Source: Amphibalanus amphitrite (taxonomy: Eukaryota > Arthropoda > Thecostraca > Balanomorpha > Balanidae). Taken from it: a stretch of DNA of 64,000 nucleotides. Location of the stretch: the NCBI RefSeq assembly GCF_019059575.1, contig NW_024883056.1:62001-126000 (forward strand), written 5' to 3'. The notes under the pieces are model-generated. The model made no database searches and was not told the DNA's origin. It saw only the letters and a list, made by a program, of their open reading frames with translations. Shown here piece after piece: positions 54,223 through 64,000 of the stretch. The translations under genes were made by a program, and so were the position numbers. Positions within the stretch are counted from its first letter, which is position 1. The number at the start of each line of letters is the position of its first letter.

Positions 54223-54280
54223 ATAATTTATCAGCGGCTGGCATACCGCTAGGCTGGTCATTTTCACAAATCAAAAAGAT

Positions 54281-54516
54281 ATCTGCAAAAATCTCCTAGA
54301 TGAAAGCGCCCGATTAAAAAACGGATGGCACGTGCGTGTTCCTCGCCCCCAACTTCCTTCAGGTCAATCGTCATTTGGGTCATCTAACGCATTGACGTAT
54401 CTGCAAAAATCTCCTAGATGAAAGCGCCCGAGTAAAAAACGGATGGCACGTGCGTGTTCCTCGCCCCCAACTTCCTTCAGGTCAATCGTCATTTGGGTCA
54501 TCTAACGCATTGACGA
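54281..54516 (+). repeat. 118-bp tandem duplication
   Basis: 54281-54398 and 54399-54516 differ at one base (GATTAAA/GAGTAAA). Confidence 0.9.
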
Positions 54517-55269
54517 CCGGCTGGGTGGAATGAACATTGCGCCAAGAAACGTAAGTATATTGTCAAAAAGAATCCCCAGAGTGGTGGATCCCAAAAGTTT
54601 GAAACTACCACTTTGGCCCACTGGACGACACCTTAAACAGTTGCCGACCGGATGACACCCATTGTTTGGTCACCCACGCCATAGTATGCATCATGGGTGC
54701 GCCGAAATGACCAAAAGTCCCAATTTCCGGTGTGCAGGGTCATTTTCAACGGCACGTGGCACGTGGTTCTGGACTTTTCCGGCCACTTTGCGACATACCC
54801 ATGGGTAGTGCACCGAATGGTGGTTGATCTGCATGTAAGAAAATGGGGGGTCGTTTGGATCGTTTTCGAGCAATCTGCCGTGGAACGCATTTTTTCATTT
54901 TCCCCATTGGCTTAACACGGGAATTTTTAAAGTCACGTGGCACGTGCACCAGATGGTCCGCGGAGGGGAGACCCATACCAGAACGTAGATCACCTGGCCC
55001 ACTAGAAATCCTGAAAAAATCAGAATATTTGGACCAGCCGTTTTCAAGAGCATCAAGTTGTACTGATCTCAGGCAGCTTTTGCCAAATTGTCAGGGAACT
55101 CAGATTTGTTTTTCAATAGAAAAACACAATTCTAAAGAATAGTGTTTTAACTATTGACAACAAACCTTCGGTTATTACAACCGGTAACTCAAGCGAGTGA
55201 TCCTAAATCCGGCATCATTGGTAAGATCGGTCCCAAGACAGGGTTGACACCTATTTTAGTCTAGGGTTG
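54517..55269. other. Unassigned stretch with CACGTGGCACGTG motifs
   Basis: Overlapping CACGTG boxes (GGCACGTGGCACGTGG near 54750; TCACGTGGCACGTGCACC near 54933) recall element C, but the rest does not align. No gene. Confidence 0.35.
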
Positions 55270-55605
55270 AGTGTGGGGAGACCGGGGCAATGTGGGCCGG
55301 GCCACCATAATGTTAGTGTTTTTATGCCGACGGTTCATTTTTCGAACTTGGAGAGATTTTTCCTTTGTCAACATGATCCCTATTAAATTGCCTGTCATTT
55401 AAACTTCATTCATTTCTAAAGGCGTCCACATAATGGGTAATATTGGCAAAACTTTACACCTATGCAGGCTGCTCACTTTGCCCCAACTCCCGGGGCAAAG
55501 TGGACACCGGCGACTTTTTTGTCCCGACTTGAGGAACAGGATAGTTGCCTCATGCACGGATTGAGTTGTTGATGGTACTAAGGCTTAAATGAGGATGGAT
55601 GTTGA
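55270..55605. repeat. GGGGCAA repeat M2, empty site of L1
   Basis: Collinear with M1 and uninterrupted at GATCCCTATTAAATTGCC (55376 onward), where M1 holds L1. Contains CACTTTGCCCCAACTCCC and GGGGCAAAGTGGACACC. Confidence 0.65.
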
Positions 55606-55619
55606 TTTGTCAAACGTGC

Positions 55620-56063
55620 TAGAGTAGTTCACCAGTGTGTTATATTCCGGTTTTTGAGTAAAATCAAAAACTTTTTGAAAAAATCAAAAAATATATTTTC
55701 TGTAATTGTAAAAACATATTTTTCGACATTTTCAAAGTTTCGAAAATTCGAGATAGTAGTTTGATTGCTACGATTTTTGCAGTCCACCGATGCAAAGAAA
55801 TTGGATCTAGCTTTAAAACTAAGCTCTTGAGGGCGTTTGCCGTAATTCAATATTTTGCATCAAAATCGGCCGAAATGACGTCACTCTGACGTCATTTCCG
55901 GTCAAAATATGGTAGCTAGAAAGTTGAAATTTTAACACAAGGTGTTAAATTGATGCCGCTGAAGGTACTGCAAGTTTTGTGTTGATCCAGCGAACGGTTT
56001 AGAAGATACGGCCGAAAAACGGGAGGGGGGGCTCTGTAGATCCCTCAGTCATGCGCGGGTTAA
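55620..56063. mobile_element. TTAA-type fragment W, right end only
   Basis: TATATTCCGGTTTTTGAG, CGAGATAGTAGTTTGATTGC and TGACGTCACTCTGACGTCA follow the order of families E and V. It ends CATGCGCGGGTTAA. The left part is missing. Confidence 0.55.
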
Positions 56064-56150
56064 ATTTGTAGGTAAAATAGATCTACTAAGTCTGGAAGCT
56101 AGGGGTGGGTGGCAAGCGCTTTTCCCCACCCTACACTACTTAACTTAAGA

Positions 56151-57057
56151 TTAACCCTCGCCGGACCTATTGGTTTTCTACATACGCCCCGGCCGAGGGG
56201 GGGGGGGGCGGGTACGACCCCCCCCCTCGCCGTTTCGCCCCTGGTGGAGCTAGCGCGTCGCGGAAAAAACGAGCGTGTGCGCCGTTACGAGACGCAGAGA
56301 TTGGTACCCGATTTTAAGGTCCTAGGTCAACCGGTGACCTCTGAGGTCAGGTCAAGTGCCTCAGGGTACGGTTCAGTTTTTGGTGAATAACTTCGCAAAA
56401 AAACGACCGCAGAGCGCCGATTTTGGCAGCATCGTGTTCGCCTCGCTCAGGCGCGTCGAATGATATACTTTTTGTCCGGGTCAGGTCAACTTGGGGTGTT
56501 GACCTCAGGTCAAGGTCAGGTCAGCACCCCCAGGTCACGAAGTTGGTCGAAAGAGGTCATGTCGCATATCATTCGATTCGGCAGGCCTTCCGGAGTCCAT
56601 TGGTGCCTTTCCCGACTCGCTAGCTCAATTTGATCAAGAGTTATTGACGAAAAACTAATTTGACCTTGATGACGTCATAAATGACGTCACGCAAGGTCAA
56701 CATTGCAAAAGTGACGCATCTAACCTTGCAAGGAGTGTATCAAATCACGATTCTGTGTGCTTGAGATAGTTGGAGATCGTTCCCGGCGCCAGAATAGCAG
56801 TTTGAATTTTTCCCCATTGACTTATAATGGTGAGGTCACGAAAATGACCTGACCTCATATGACCTTTAGGAAAAATCCGAGATATACAAGTTGTGGGACT
56901 CATAATGGATACTAGATCCTGCAAGTTTCATTTCCCTGTGACATCTCCTCTGGCAGTGAGGGCGTTGCGAAGTTGCGACATCTGAAGACCGTGCAGAGGT
57001 TCACTTATGACGTCATAGGTCAGTGACCTGACCTGACCCAAAAATGCGGTTGGTGTC
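56151..57057. mobile_element. Family F copy F3b, cut by the Ty3 element
   Basis: TTAA at 56151-56154 and the compound left end (CCCTCGCCGGACCTATTGG, then CGCCCCGGCCGAGG), with full family F order up to GCGGTTGGTGTC. There the Ty3 5' LTR begins. Its remainder is not found after the 3' LTR in this window. Confidence 0.75.
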
Positions 57058-57254
57058 TGTCACGCTCTGTGTAACCTATATTGGTGAAAGATCTCAAGCG
57101 GCATGTCACGTGATGTATAACTGTGTCGCGAGAGATTTAGACCAGAGAAAATCGGGAAGGAGAGGGATGTTGGTTTGGGGAGTTTTTGGAAGAAGAGTGT
57201 TAGGTGCTTGATAATTGCCGAGTATTGGTAAAAATATATAGAAAACCCGTGACA
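57058..57254 (+). repeat. 5' LTR
   Basis: Starts TGTCAC and ends GTGACA, a 6-bp terminal inversion, 197 bp long. The first 80 bp match the 3' copy at 63357, apart from a 4-bp GGTA difference. Confidence 0.7.
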
Positions 57255-57255
57255 C

Positions 57256-57273
57256 TGGGGGCTCAGCCGGGAT
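57256..57273 (+). promoter_or_regulatory. Primer-binding site
   Basis: TGGGGGCTCAGCCGGGAT, one base after the LTR, has the form of a tRNA 3'-end complement. It is close to the tRNA-Pro type site used by some retroelements, with two differences. Confidence 0.6.
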
Positions 57274-57350
57274 ATGAAAGATGAGTAATTTTGCTGGGTA
57301 AGTAACGTAACGCAACCAAACTGAACGATTAGCCGACAAAGATAATTAAT

Positions 57351-58601
57351 ATGGATCTTCCTAATTTCGAACGATTGCTGGAAGCAGGACAGAAGCTCGG
57401 CTTAGAAGGAGAGAAGTTACAGCAGTTCATTCAAAAGGCGGTAGAAAGAGAAGAGAGGATGCAGGAAAGGGAAGAAGCGAGACGAAGGACAGAGATGGAA
57501 GAAGCAAGACGGAGGGAAGAGATGGAGTGGGAACGCGAAAGAGAAGAGCGTGAAAGAGAAGAACGAGAGAGAATGAGAGCACACGAATTGGAGATGAAAA
57601 ACATCGAGCTGCAGGCTGCACATATAGCGGAAAATCAAAGGCAAGGGGGTGCAGCACCCGAAGTAGTGTCCGTTCCGAAACTACCGACATATGTGGACGG
57701 AAAAGACGACATCGATTGCTACCTACAGCGCTTCGAGCGATTCGCCAAGAGCTCATGTTGGCCAACAGAAAGCTGGGCCACACGGTTGAGCGCACTGCTG
57801 ACTGGAAGAGCGCTGGAAGTGTATTCCAGGATATCCGATGAGGACGCTGAGGACTACGGTGCCCTGAAACAAGCGCTGTTGACACGCTACGCTATGACCG
57901 AAAATGGATTCCGGGAGAAATTCCGCTCATCAAAGCCTGAGACGGGCGAATGCCCAAAACAGTTCATCTCGAGACTGACTGGATACCTTAACAGATGGAT
58001 AGAACTGTCAGACACAGCAAAGACTTTTGCTGGCATTCGAGACTTGATGATAAGAGAACAGTACTTGAACAGCTGTCCCCGTGACCTTGCCGTGCATCTC
58101 AGAGGGCGAACGCCGACGGATCTTCCCCAAGTGGTAGAAATATCGGACAAATATCTCGCTGCTCACGACCGGTCACTCGCATCTTCGCAGCCAAGGGGGG
58201 ACGAGTCTACCACTCAAGCAGGAAGTGCAGGACGTAGCGGCGGACCATACGGTACCGTGTATAATCGGCGGGACCAGAGCCGTATACGATGTTACAACTG
58301 CAACCGGCTGGGGCACCGCGCTGTAGAGTGCCGCCAGCGTGATTCTCAAATGGCTCAGCGGTACAATAATGGGACCGTCCCGAGAGGTACCAATGGACCG
58401 GGCAACACAGATTCCGATCGCAGGGGCTGGGTGCCAAGGGGAGCTGCAGCTGAAGCTCTGCCGTCAGAAACAGAGGACAATGAAGGCAATCGGGGCGACG
58501 GGGCGCTCGAAGGTGGTCCGCACGAGGCGGCCGCCGCCTTAACATCATCCCCACGGTCACCCACGCCGGTCATTGCCCGTGGAAATAAAGCCCGGTTCTG
58601 A
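57351..58601 (+). CDS. gag: Gag polyprotein of Ty3 element
   Basis: 416 residues from the ATG at 57351. Residues about 20-100 form a charged coiled coil (EREERMQEREEARRR type). About 110-285 is the capsid-like core, with VPKLPTYVDGKDDIDCYLQR and a helical C-terminal part (FRSSKPETGECPKQFISRLT) of the kind related to SCAN domains. A zinc knuckle, C314-x2-C317-x4-H322-x4-C327, binds RNA. The last four codons and stop come from the insertion beginning at 58589, so the original frame continued into pol. The protein would assemble particles packaging element RNA. Confidence 0.8.
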   Translation: MDLPNFERLLEAGQKLGLEGEKLQQFIQKAVEREERMQEREEARRRTEMEEARRREEMEWEREREEREREERERMRAHELEMKNIELQAAHIAENQRQGGAAPEVVSVPKLPTYVDGKDDIDCYLQRFERFAKSSCWPTESWATRLSALLTGRALEVYSRISDEDAEDYGALKQALLTRYAMTENGFREKFRSSKPETGECPKQFISRLTGYLNRWIELSDTAKTFAGIRDLMIREQYLNSCPRDLAVHLRGRTPTDLPQVVEISDKYLAAHDRSLASSQPRGDESTTQAGSAGRSGGPYGTVYNRRDQSRIRCYNCNRLGHRAVECRQRDSQMAQRYNNGTVPRGTNGPGNTDSDRRGWVPRGAAAEALPSETEDNEGNRGDGALEGGPHEAAAALTSSPRSPTPVIARGNKARF

Positions 58602-59865
58602 CTGCCGAAATCGATCGGAGCGGATGGTAAGCGTATGGTGATCGTATGGTGAGCGTGGCTGGCGGAAAAAGATGAAAATCTCTAGGCCCGATACGATCTG
58701 GTAACTGGTAGATCGTATCGTGCGGATCGTGCGTATCCAATGCGTATCGTGTGGGAGTCTGCGTCCGCCATTACTGCCGGCGGTGATAGATAAGAACGAA
58801 ATAAATACTTTTTACGCTTAAAGAGACGTTAAATGTAGTTTAAAACATCTCTCTAATTCAATAATTTAGTTTGAATAGTCGGGTCTGACTGTTCCGTGAA
58901 GTTAATCAACATTTCGGCTTGATTGGAGCAGCATGGCTTGGCATGGCGGTGGAAACCATTCTCGGCCGTGGAAGGTACGCGATTTTGAAAATGCGTGGAA
59001 AAATAGAAAATCATGTCAAATTGTCCTGGAAAGTAACCTACAACCTAAAAGTGAGTATTGTGAATGCTGTGCATCGGTTTTCTTGAAAATCGGTTCGTTG
59101 AAATTGACAGAAATTCATTGGTAAGATATCTATGTACCACCTCCTGCCACCTCCGGTGTCGCCGGTACCTAAATCGCCGGTCACCACGAGGCTTGCCGGC
59201 TCGGCAGAGCGCAGGCGCACAGATGACGTCATCTGGGGGAAGCGCGTTGATTGGCCGCCGTGAACGGGACGAGATCTATAAAGAGGGTAATTAACACTTT
59301 TCAGCCTTAAAAAGAGGTTAAATGTAGTTAAAACATTTCTTTAATTTAAGTATCAAATTAACATTATCGGGTGAGGCTTTTTCGTGCAATAAAATAACAG
59401 ATGTAATTGACGCATCTGAACGAAACAATGATTTTTCGTATGGTATCTTCAAAGTGGAAGTACCTACTTTGATTATAAGTATGTCAATCAAGCTTATTTA
59501 TTTAGAGTATGCTACTGTACTGATAAGATAAGTTATATCAAATATGTTAGCACAAACCTTCCACAAGACAGCAGCAAGAAAAGCAGCAGCACAGTGAGTT
59601 CTCCACACGATGTCAACTGTACGATACGATCAAGACAAAAGATAAACTCAATCCATCTTTCGACGGAACGCAATACGACGTACGATCTGCCGCTACCGAA
59701 CGACGCGCACAGTCACGTTTTTCCCGGTTCTCACTGCACACATACGATTACCATCGCGGCGATCGGGAAACGAGCGTGCCGATCCCCATCCCATCACCAT
59801 ACGATCACGATACGATCACCATACGATCCACCAAACGATCGAAAAACGGCAGTCAGAACCGGGCT
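58589..59865. mobile_element. 1277-bp DNA element inserted between gag and pol, TAA target duplication
   Basis: TAA flanks both sides (58586-58588 and 59866-59868). Inverted ends AGCCCGGTTCTGACTGCCG are perfect over 19 bp, with subterminal GATCGTATGGTGATCGTATGG-like repeats. A 3-bp TAA duplication fits PIF/Harbinger. Two diverged copies of a GTTAAATGTAGTTTAAAACA segment lie inside (58829 and 59318). A 63-codon frame (58933) is unassigned. No transposase. Confidence 0.72.
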
Positions 59866-59866
59866 T

Positions 59867-62800
59867 AAGGCGACAGAAGAAGACATACTTGAGTGTTTGA
59901 GCGATAATGAGCTCAAATTAGCCAATGGAAGGTCGATTCCCATCGTGAATGGCGCAAGTTTGAGTCGTCGAACGGACGCACGTACCAATATGCCCGTTGT
60001 GAAGGGTCAGGTTGGCGACGTCATGGTGAACACCCTGCGAGACACCGGGTGTAGTACCGTAGTGGTGAAACGGGAGTTCGTCAAGGACGAGGAGCTGACG
60101 GGAGAAACATCGCTTATGCTCCTGATTGACAACACCGTGCGCCGCGTACCAGTGGCTATGATATGCGTAAACACGCCATTCCTGATAGGAAAAGTTAAGG
60201 CTCTGTGCTTGCCCGACGCCGTATACGACCTCATCATCGGCCAAGTTCCTGGAGCTCGCGCTCCGAACGACCCGGATCCCGAGTGGCGCGCGACAGAGCC
60301 GGCAAGCCAGACGGGAGGCGCCGCGATCACCCGGGCTCAGTCACAAAAGGGACGCGGGGTGCTCAGACAAAGTGACCTCATCGGCGGTACCACTGTGACC
60401 CGAGACGAGCTCATTAAACTCCAACAAGAGGACGAAACTCTGAAGAAACTCACTGATGGGTGGGAGGCAAGGAAAAGAGAGGGAAAGATGGTGAGGTACG
60501 AAAAAAGTCGGGGCATTCTCTACCGTGTCTTCGATGATTCGGGGTGCAGCGCCAAGAAAAGTACCCGACAGGTAGTTTTACCAACAGGGTTACGCGAGCA
60601 CGTCATGAAAGTCGCCCATGAATCACTGCTAGCCGGCCACGTCGGCGCTAAGAAGACGGCTGAGAGAATTCTATCCAGCTTCTACTGGCCAGGTCTTGGA
60701 GCAGACGTGCGCCGATTCTGCCATTCGTGCGATGTGTGCCAGCGGACTGTACCAAAGGGATCAGTTGGTAAGGCGCCGTTGGGTAAGATGCCGCTGATCG
60801 ACCGCCCGTTTCAGAGAGTGGCCCTGGACCTGATCGGACCGATTCACCCGCCCAGCGAAGAGGGACATCGGTACATCCTGACCCTCGTTGACTACGCAAC
60901 TCGGTATCCAGAAGCAGTCCCTCTGAAGACCTGCACTGCTGAAGCTGTAGCTGAAGCTCTGATCGACTTGTATAGCAGGCTCGGTGTTCCCGATGAAATC
61001 CTCACCGATCTGGGACGACAGTTCGTATCCAACTGCATGGAAGAGGTCTCTGAGCTACTCAATATACGCCATTTAACAACCACACCATACCACCCCATGT
61101 GTAATGGCTTAGTGGAAAAGTTCAACGGCACGCTACAGATGATGCTGAAACGTCTCAGTAGCGAGCAGCCAAGACTGTGGCACCGCTACATCAATGCACT
61201 GCTGTTCGCGTACAGGGAGGTCCCACAAGAATCCACTGGGTTCTCGCCTTTCGAGCTGTTGTACGGCAGAACGGTGCGCGGACCGATGAGGATATTACGA
61301 GAGCTCTGGACCAGCGAAAGCGAGACGGCTGAGGTGAAGACGAGCTACCAGTATGTATTTGAGCTCCGTGAGCGGCTAGAGGATACGATGGCACTGGCGC
61401 AAAAGGAGTTGGGGAAGGCCCAGTCACGATACAAGTACAACTACGACCGCAAAGCGAGGAACAGAAAGCTGGAAGCCGGTGATAAAGTTCTAATTCTTCT
61501 CCCATCAACCAGCAACAAGCTTCTCATGCAATGGCAAGGTCCGTACAGCGTGCAGGAAAAAACAAATGAGTGTGACTACCGAATCATTGTCAATGGAAAG
61601 GTGAAAACCTACCACATCAACATGTTGAAACGCTACATGGACCGCACCGTCCAGGAGAACAGGTCAGACGTCAGTGCCAGTGTCAGCGGGGCACTCATGG
61701 AAGTGGTGGCAGTGGCTGTGATCGAGAGAAGCGAGGCAGCCCCAGAAGAAGCCATCGAGGATGACGACCTACTGGAATTTGTGGTTCCAGGAGGCAACGA
61801 ATCTTTGGCGGACGTACAAATCGGGGAGGGATTGTCAAGGAAGGAGCAACTGCAAGCGCAAGAGGTGATCAAAACCTACCATGCAGTGTTCTCAGACAAA
61901 CCCGGACGCACCAAACTCATTGAGCACAGGATCGAGGTGACGTCCCCACAGCCGATCCGATGCAAGCCCTACCCCTTGCCATATAGCATGAGGGAGTCCC
62001 TCCGCGAGGACATCAGGAACATGCTCGATATGGGAGTGATACGCCAGTCTCGGTCACCTTACGCGGCCCCCGTGGTACTGGTGAGGAAAAAGGATGGCAG
62101 TAACCGCGTGTGTGTCGACTATCGTAAGCTAAATCAAGTAACGATAGTAGACCCTGAGCCGATGATCAAGATCGAAGACGTGTTCCAGGACCTAGGCAAA
62201 GATCGATACTTCAGCAAGATCGATCTCAGCCGGGGGTACTGGCAGTTCCCTGTCAGGGAAGAAGACGTGCAGAAGACAGGATTCGTCACACCTGATGGAG
62301 AATATGAGTTTCTCCGCATGCCATTTGGAATGGTCAACTCGGGAGCAACACTAGTCAGGGGGGTCAGGAAGCTGTTGGAAGGTCTACCCAACATAACTGC
62401 GTACATCGATGACATACTGGTGCATACCAAGACCTGGGAGGAACACGTGTCCACTCTGAATGTCCTACTTCACCGCATGCAAGAAGCAGAACTGACGGCG
62501 AGACCGTCAAAGTGTGTCATAGGAATGGCGTGCGTGGAGTTCGTCGGACATCGTATCGGGCGGGGTGTCGTCACTGCCATTGAAGACAACGTCTCCAGGA
62601 TCCTGGAAGCGCCGAAGCCGAGGACTAAGACTGAGCTGAGGTCTTTCCTCGGGCTGGCCAACTTCTACCGCAACTACATCCCCGACTTCGCTGCAGTGGC
62701 GGTGCCATTAACAGACCTGACGCGGAAGGGGTCACCAAGGGTGCTGCAGTGGGGAGCGGCTCAGGACAAGGCCTTCGATGGTCTAAAGGGACTGCTAGCA

Positions 62801-63205
62801 TCGAGGCCGATCCTAAGACTGCCAGAAATGGACAAGCAGTTCGTCTTACGGACGGACGCCTCTGATAAGGGCATCGGCGCCGTTCTGCTACAGAGTCATG
62901 ACGGTGATCTCTTCCCGGTGTCTTACGCAAGTAAGAAGTTATTAGATCGTGAGAGGAAGTACTCTACGATGGAGCGAGAGTGTTTGGCGGTGGTCTGGGG
63001 CGTGAGGAAGTTCCAGTTATATTTGTACGGGAGGCCATTTGTCTTACAGACTGATCACCAGCCGTTGGTCTTCCTCAACAAGGCAAAACTGCTGAACGAT
63101 CGGATTATGCGGTGGGCCCTGTTCCTGCAGAGCTACCGCATGCATATCATGGCCATCAAGGGAGCGGACAACGTGGAGGCCGACTACATGAGTCGCGCCG
63201 TCTGA
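59867..63205 (+). CDS. pol: Pol polyprotein (PR-IN-RT-RH) of Ty3 element
   Basis: The open frame runs back to 59594, but its first 91 codons lie in the inserted DNA element. Numbered from 59594: protease DTGCS at 150; integrase zinc finger H342, H349, C376, C379; integrase core D412, D472, E508 (35 residues between the last two); reverse transcriptase with DGSNRVCVDYRKLNQ and YIDD at 937-940; RNase H starting TDASDKG at 1087, ending with ADNVEADYMSR. No stop or frameshift is seen. Integrase lies upstream of reverse transcriptase. The frame before the insertion is the same as gag, suggesting one original gag-pol frame. Confidence 0.85.
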   Translation, partial: KATEEDILECLSDNELKLANGRSIPIVNGASLSRRTDARTNMPVVKGQVGDVMVNTLRDTGCSTVVVKREFVKDEELTGETSLMLLIDNTVRRVPVAMICVNTPFLIGKVKALCLPDAVYDLIIGQVPGARAPNDPDPEWRATEPASQTGGAAITRAQSQKGRGVLRQSDLIGGTTVTRDELIKLQQEDETLKKLTDGWEARKREGKMVRYEKSRGILYRVFDDSGCSAKKSTRQVVLPTGLREHVMKVAHESLLAGHVGAKKTAERILSSFYWPGLGADVRRFCHSCDVCQRTVPKGSVGKAPLGKMPLIDRPFQRVALDLIGPIHPPSEEGHRYILTLVDYATRYPEAVPLKTCTAEAVAEALIDLYSRLGVPDEILTDLGRQFVSNCMEEVSELLNIRHLTTTPYHPMCNGLVEKFNGTLQMMLKRLSSEQPRLWHRYINALLFAYREVPQESTGFSPFELLYGRTVRGPMRILRELWTSESETAEVKTSYQYVFELRERLEDTMALAQKELGKAQSRYKYNYDRKARNRKLEAGDKVLILLPSTSNKLLMQWQGPYSVQEKTNECDYRIIVNGKVKTYHINMLKRYMDRTVQENRSDVSASVSGALMEVVAVAVIERSEAAPEEAIEDDDLLEFVVPGGNESLADVQIGEGLSRKEQLQAQEVIKTYHAVFSDKPGRTKLIEHRIEVTSPQPIRCKPYPLPYSMRESLREDIRNMLDMGVIRQSRSPYAAPVVLVRKKDGSNRVCVDYRKLNQVTIVDPEPMIKIEDVFQDLGKDRYFSKIDLSRGYWQFPVREEDVQKTGFVTPDGEYEFLRMPFGMVNSGATLVRGVRKLLEGLPNITAYIDDILVHTKTWEEHVSTLNVLLHRMQEAELTARPSKCVIGMACVEFVGHRIGRGVVTAIEDNVSRILEAPKPRTKTELRSFLGLANFYRNYIPDFAAVAVPLTDLTRKGSPRVLQWGAAQDKAFDGLKGLLASRPILRLPEMDKQFVLRTDASDKGIGAVLLQSHDGDLFPVSYASKKLLDRERKYSTMERECLAVVWGVRKFQLYLYGRPFVLQTDHQPLVFLNKAKLLNDRIMRWALFLQSYRMHIMAIKGADNVEADYMSRAV

Positions 63206-63341
63206 AGCATGGTCGAGTCGGGTAGATGAAGAAATGAAGAACGCACCGTCTTATCTCCGCGTTACGGGTCATGGCGGTGGTGGTTATGAGCATGTCGACA
63301 AAGATTGGTGATGATGGGTATAAAAAAACAAGTTTTTTTCT

Positions 63342-63353
63342 GGAAAGGGGGAG
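63342..63353 (+). promoter_or_regulatory. Polypurine tract
   Basis: GGAAAGGGGGAG directly precedes the 3' LTR (TGTCAC at 63357). It is the usual plus-strand priming site. Confidence 0.65.
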
Positions 63354-63356
63354 TGA

Positions 63357-63440
63357 TGTCACGCTCTGTGTAACCTATATTGGTGAAAGATCTCAAGCGG
63401 CATGTCACGTGATGTAGGTATAACTGTGTCGCGAGAGATT
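63357..63440 (+). repeat. 3' LTR, truncated
   Basis: Matches the first 80 bp of the 5' LTR with a GGTA insertion at about 63417, then breaks off at GAGAGATT. The remaining LTR (about 117 bp) is missing. Confidence 0.72.
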
Positions 63441-63449
63441 AAAGCTCAG

Positions 63450-63971
63450 GCTACACTATCAGCGTTTTTTCGGTTTCTGCGTGATTTCGGTTTCCGCGTT
63501 TTTACGGTTTCTGCGTTTTTTCGTTCCGGGCGGCCGCCGCGTGGACGGTGTTGTTTGTAGCATAGTGATGGATAAATGATAAATTTATGTAATTATTCAT
63601 GTTAAATATTATCGTGTTTTAACAAAATTATGATTAAATAATTGTTTTAAAGATTTTGCAACTAACAAGGAAAGATTTTCGATCATAATCATTTGTCAGT
63701 TTAATTACAATTATCATATTTGATGTAGAATGATGAGTTTTGAAACACATTTTGTCTTATTTAATCATGAATTACACCATTTTCATTATTTACATTTGAA
63801 ACTGTTCCATCGTCACAATATTATTAGCAACAATCACTTCTAATCATCCATCACTAAAACGAAATCCCGCAGAAACCGAAAAAAAGTTCACAGCTCTGAA
63901 CTTTTTTTCGGTTCCGACTCGTCGGTTTTTGCGGGTTTTCGTTCCACGGGACGCCAGACTGGCAGTGTAGC
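63450..63971. mobile_element. MITE with GCTACACT ends
   Basis: Left GCTACACTATCAG and right CAGTGTAGC are inverted. Both subterminal parts hold repeated GTTTCTGCG / CGGTTTTTGCGG motifs. A 17-bp hairpin (63874-63890 with 63897-63913) lies near the right end. AT-rich interior, no protein. Target duplication not seen. Confidence 0.6.
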
Positions 63972-64000
63972 TTGCGCAATGCATTCGCTATGAGGCGAAC

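Larger units (their letters stand above)
57058..63440 (+). mobile_element. Ty3/gypsy LTR retrotransposon, Gmr1-like domain order
   Basis: It contains, in order: 5' LTR, primer-binding site, gag, protease, integrase, reverse transcriptase, RNase H, polypurine tract and the start of a 3' LTR. Integrase precedes reverse transcriptase, the reverse of ordinary Ty3 elements and the mark of the Gmr1 group. No env frame is present. A 1.28 kb insertion separates gag from pol, and the 3' LTR stops after about 84 bp, so the copy is inactive. Confidence 0.85.

Noticed and set aside
53551-54223. Lys/Pro-rich plus frame and Phe/Cys-rich minus frame
   Set aside because: Produced by the T-depleted low-complexity sequence, in which stops are rare.
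2951-56063. GGGTTAA ends as interstitial telomeric repeats
   Set aside because: They occur singly at element borders next to TIRs, not in tandem, and match TTAA target sites.
57058-63440. Endogenous retrovirus with envelope
   Set aside because: No env frame lies between pol and the 3' LTR (about 150 bp), and domain order fits a Ty3/Gmr1 retrotransposon.

Overview
This 64 kb window is animal nuclear DNA made mostly of nested transposable elements, with little host coding sequence. Evidence for an animal is a spliced secretory gene (signal-peptide exon with a GTAAG donor at 24.3 kb, cysteine-rich terminal exon and AATAAA signal at 29.1-29.5 kb), an invertebrate-type (i-type) lysozyme gene at 42.2 kb, and animal-type Penelope, LINE, Ty3, mariner, Tc1, hAT and piggyBac-like elements. 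An arthropod, perhaps a crustacean, is my best guess. It rests on the lysozyme and repeat content and is not proven.

Layout. 0-2.6 kb: two Penelope-like pieces head to head, one of them a 437-codon open frame leaving the left edge on the minus strand. 2.7-19.1 kb: a thicket of TTAA-flanked elements without proteins (families A, B, E, F, H, L and others), with a CACGTG-rich element (C) and long-inverted-repeat elements (P, R). 19.3-22.4 kb: a broken LINE between two blocks of a 44-bp minisatellite. 24.2-29.5 kb: exons of a small cysteine-rich secreted protein, with Tc1 and LINE remnants in the gap. 29.9-38.1 kb: an element with long inverted ends (P2) holds a 7.9 kb hAT-type element (Q, perfect 8-bp target duplication), which holds a Pro-codon-like satellite and several TTAA elements. 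38.7-39.4 kb: a GC-rich 32-bp minisatellite. 42.2-42.7 kb: the lysozyme. 43.9-57 kb: more TTAA elements, a mariner remnant, a hAT MITE and duplications. 57.06-63.44 kb: a Ty3/gypsy element with integrase before reverse transcriptase (Gmr1-like order), split by a 1.28 kb insertion flanked by TAA. 63.45-63.97 kb: a final MITE.

The main observation is the TTAA superfamily. At least nine sequence families share TTAA duplications, terminal inverted repeats starting CCC, and a self-complementary G-run/C-run hairpin inside each end. They also share an asymmetric design: one end is simple, and the other repeats part of its own terminal repeat 26-28 bp further in. TIR sequences differ between families, but this geometry does not. 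Interiors carry shared noncoding modules and dense AGGTCA/TCAAGGTCA and TGACGTCA sites. Three insertions can be compared with uninterrupted TTAA sites elsewhere in this same window. The architecture recalls piggyBac, whose ends are also asymmetric, but no transposase for these elements is present here.
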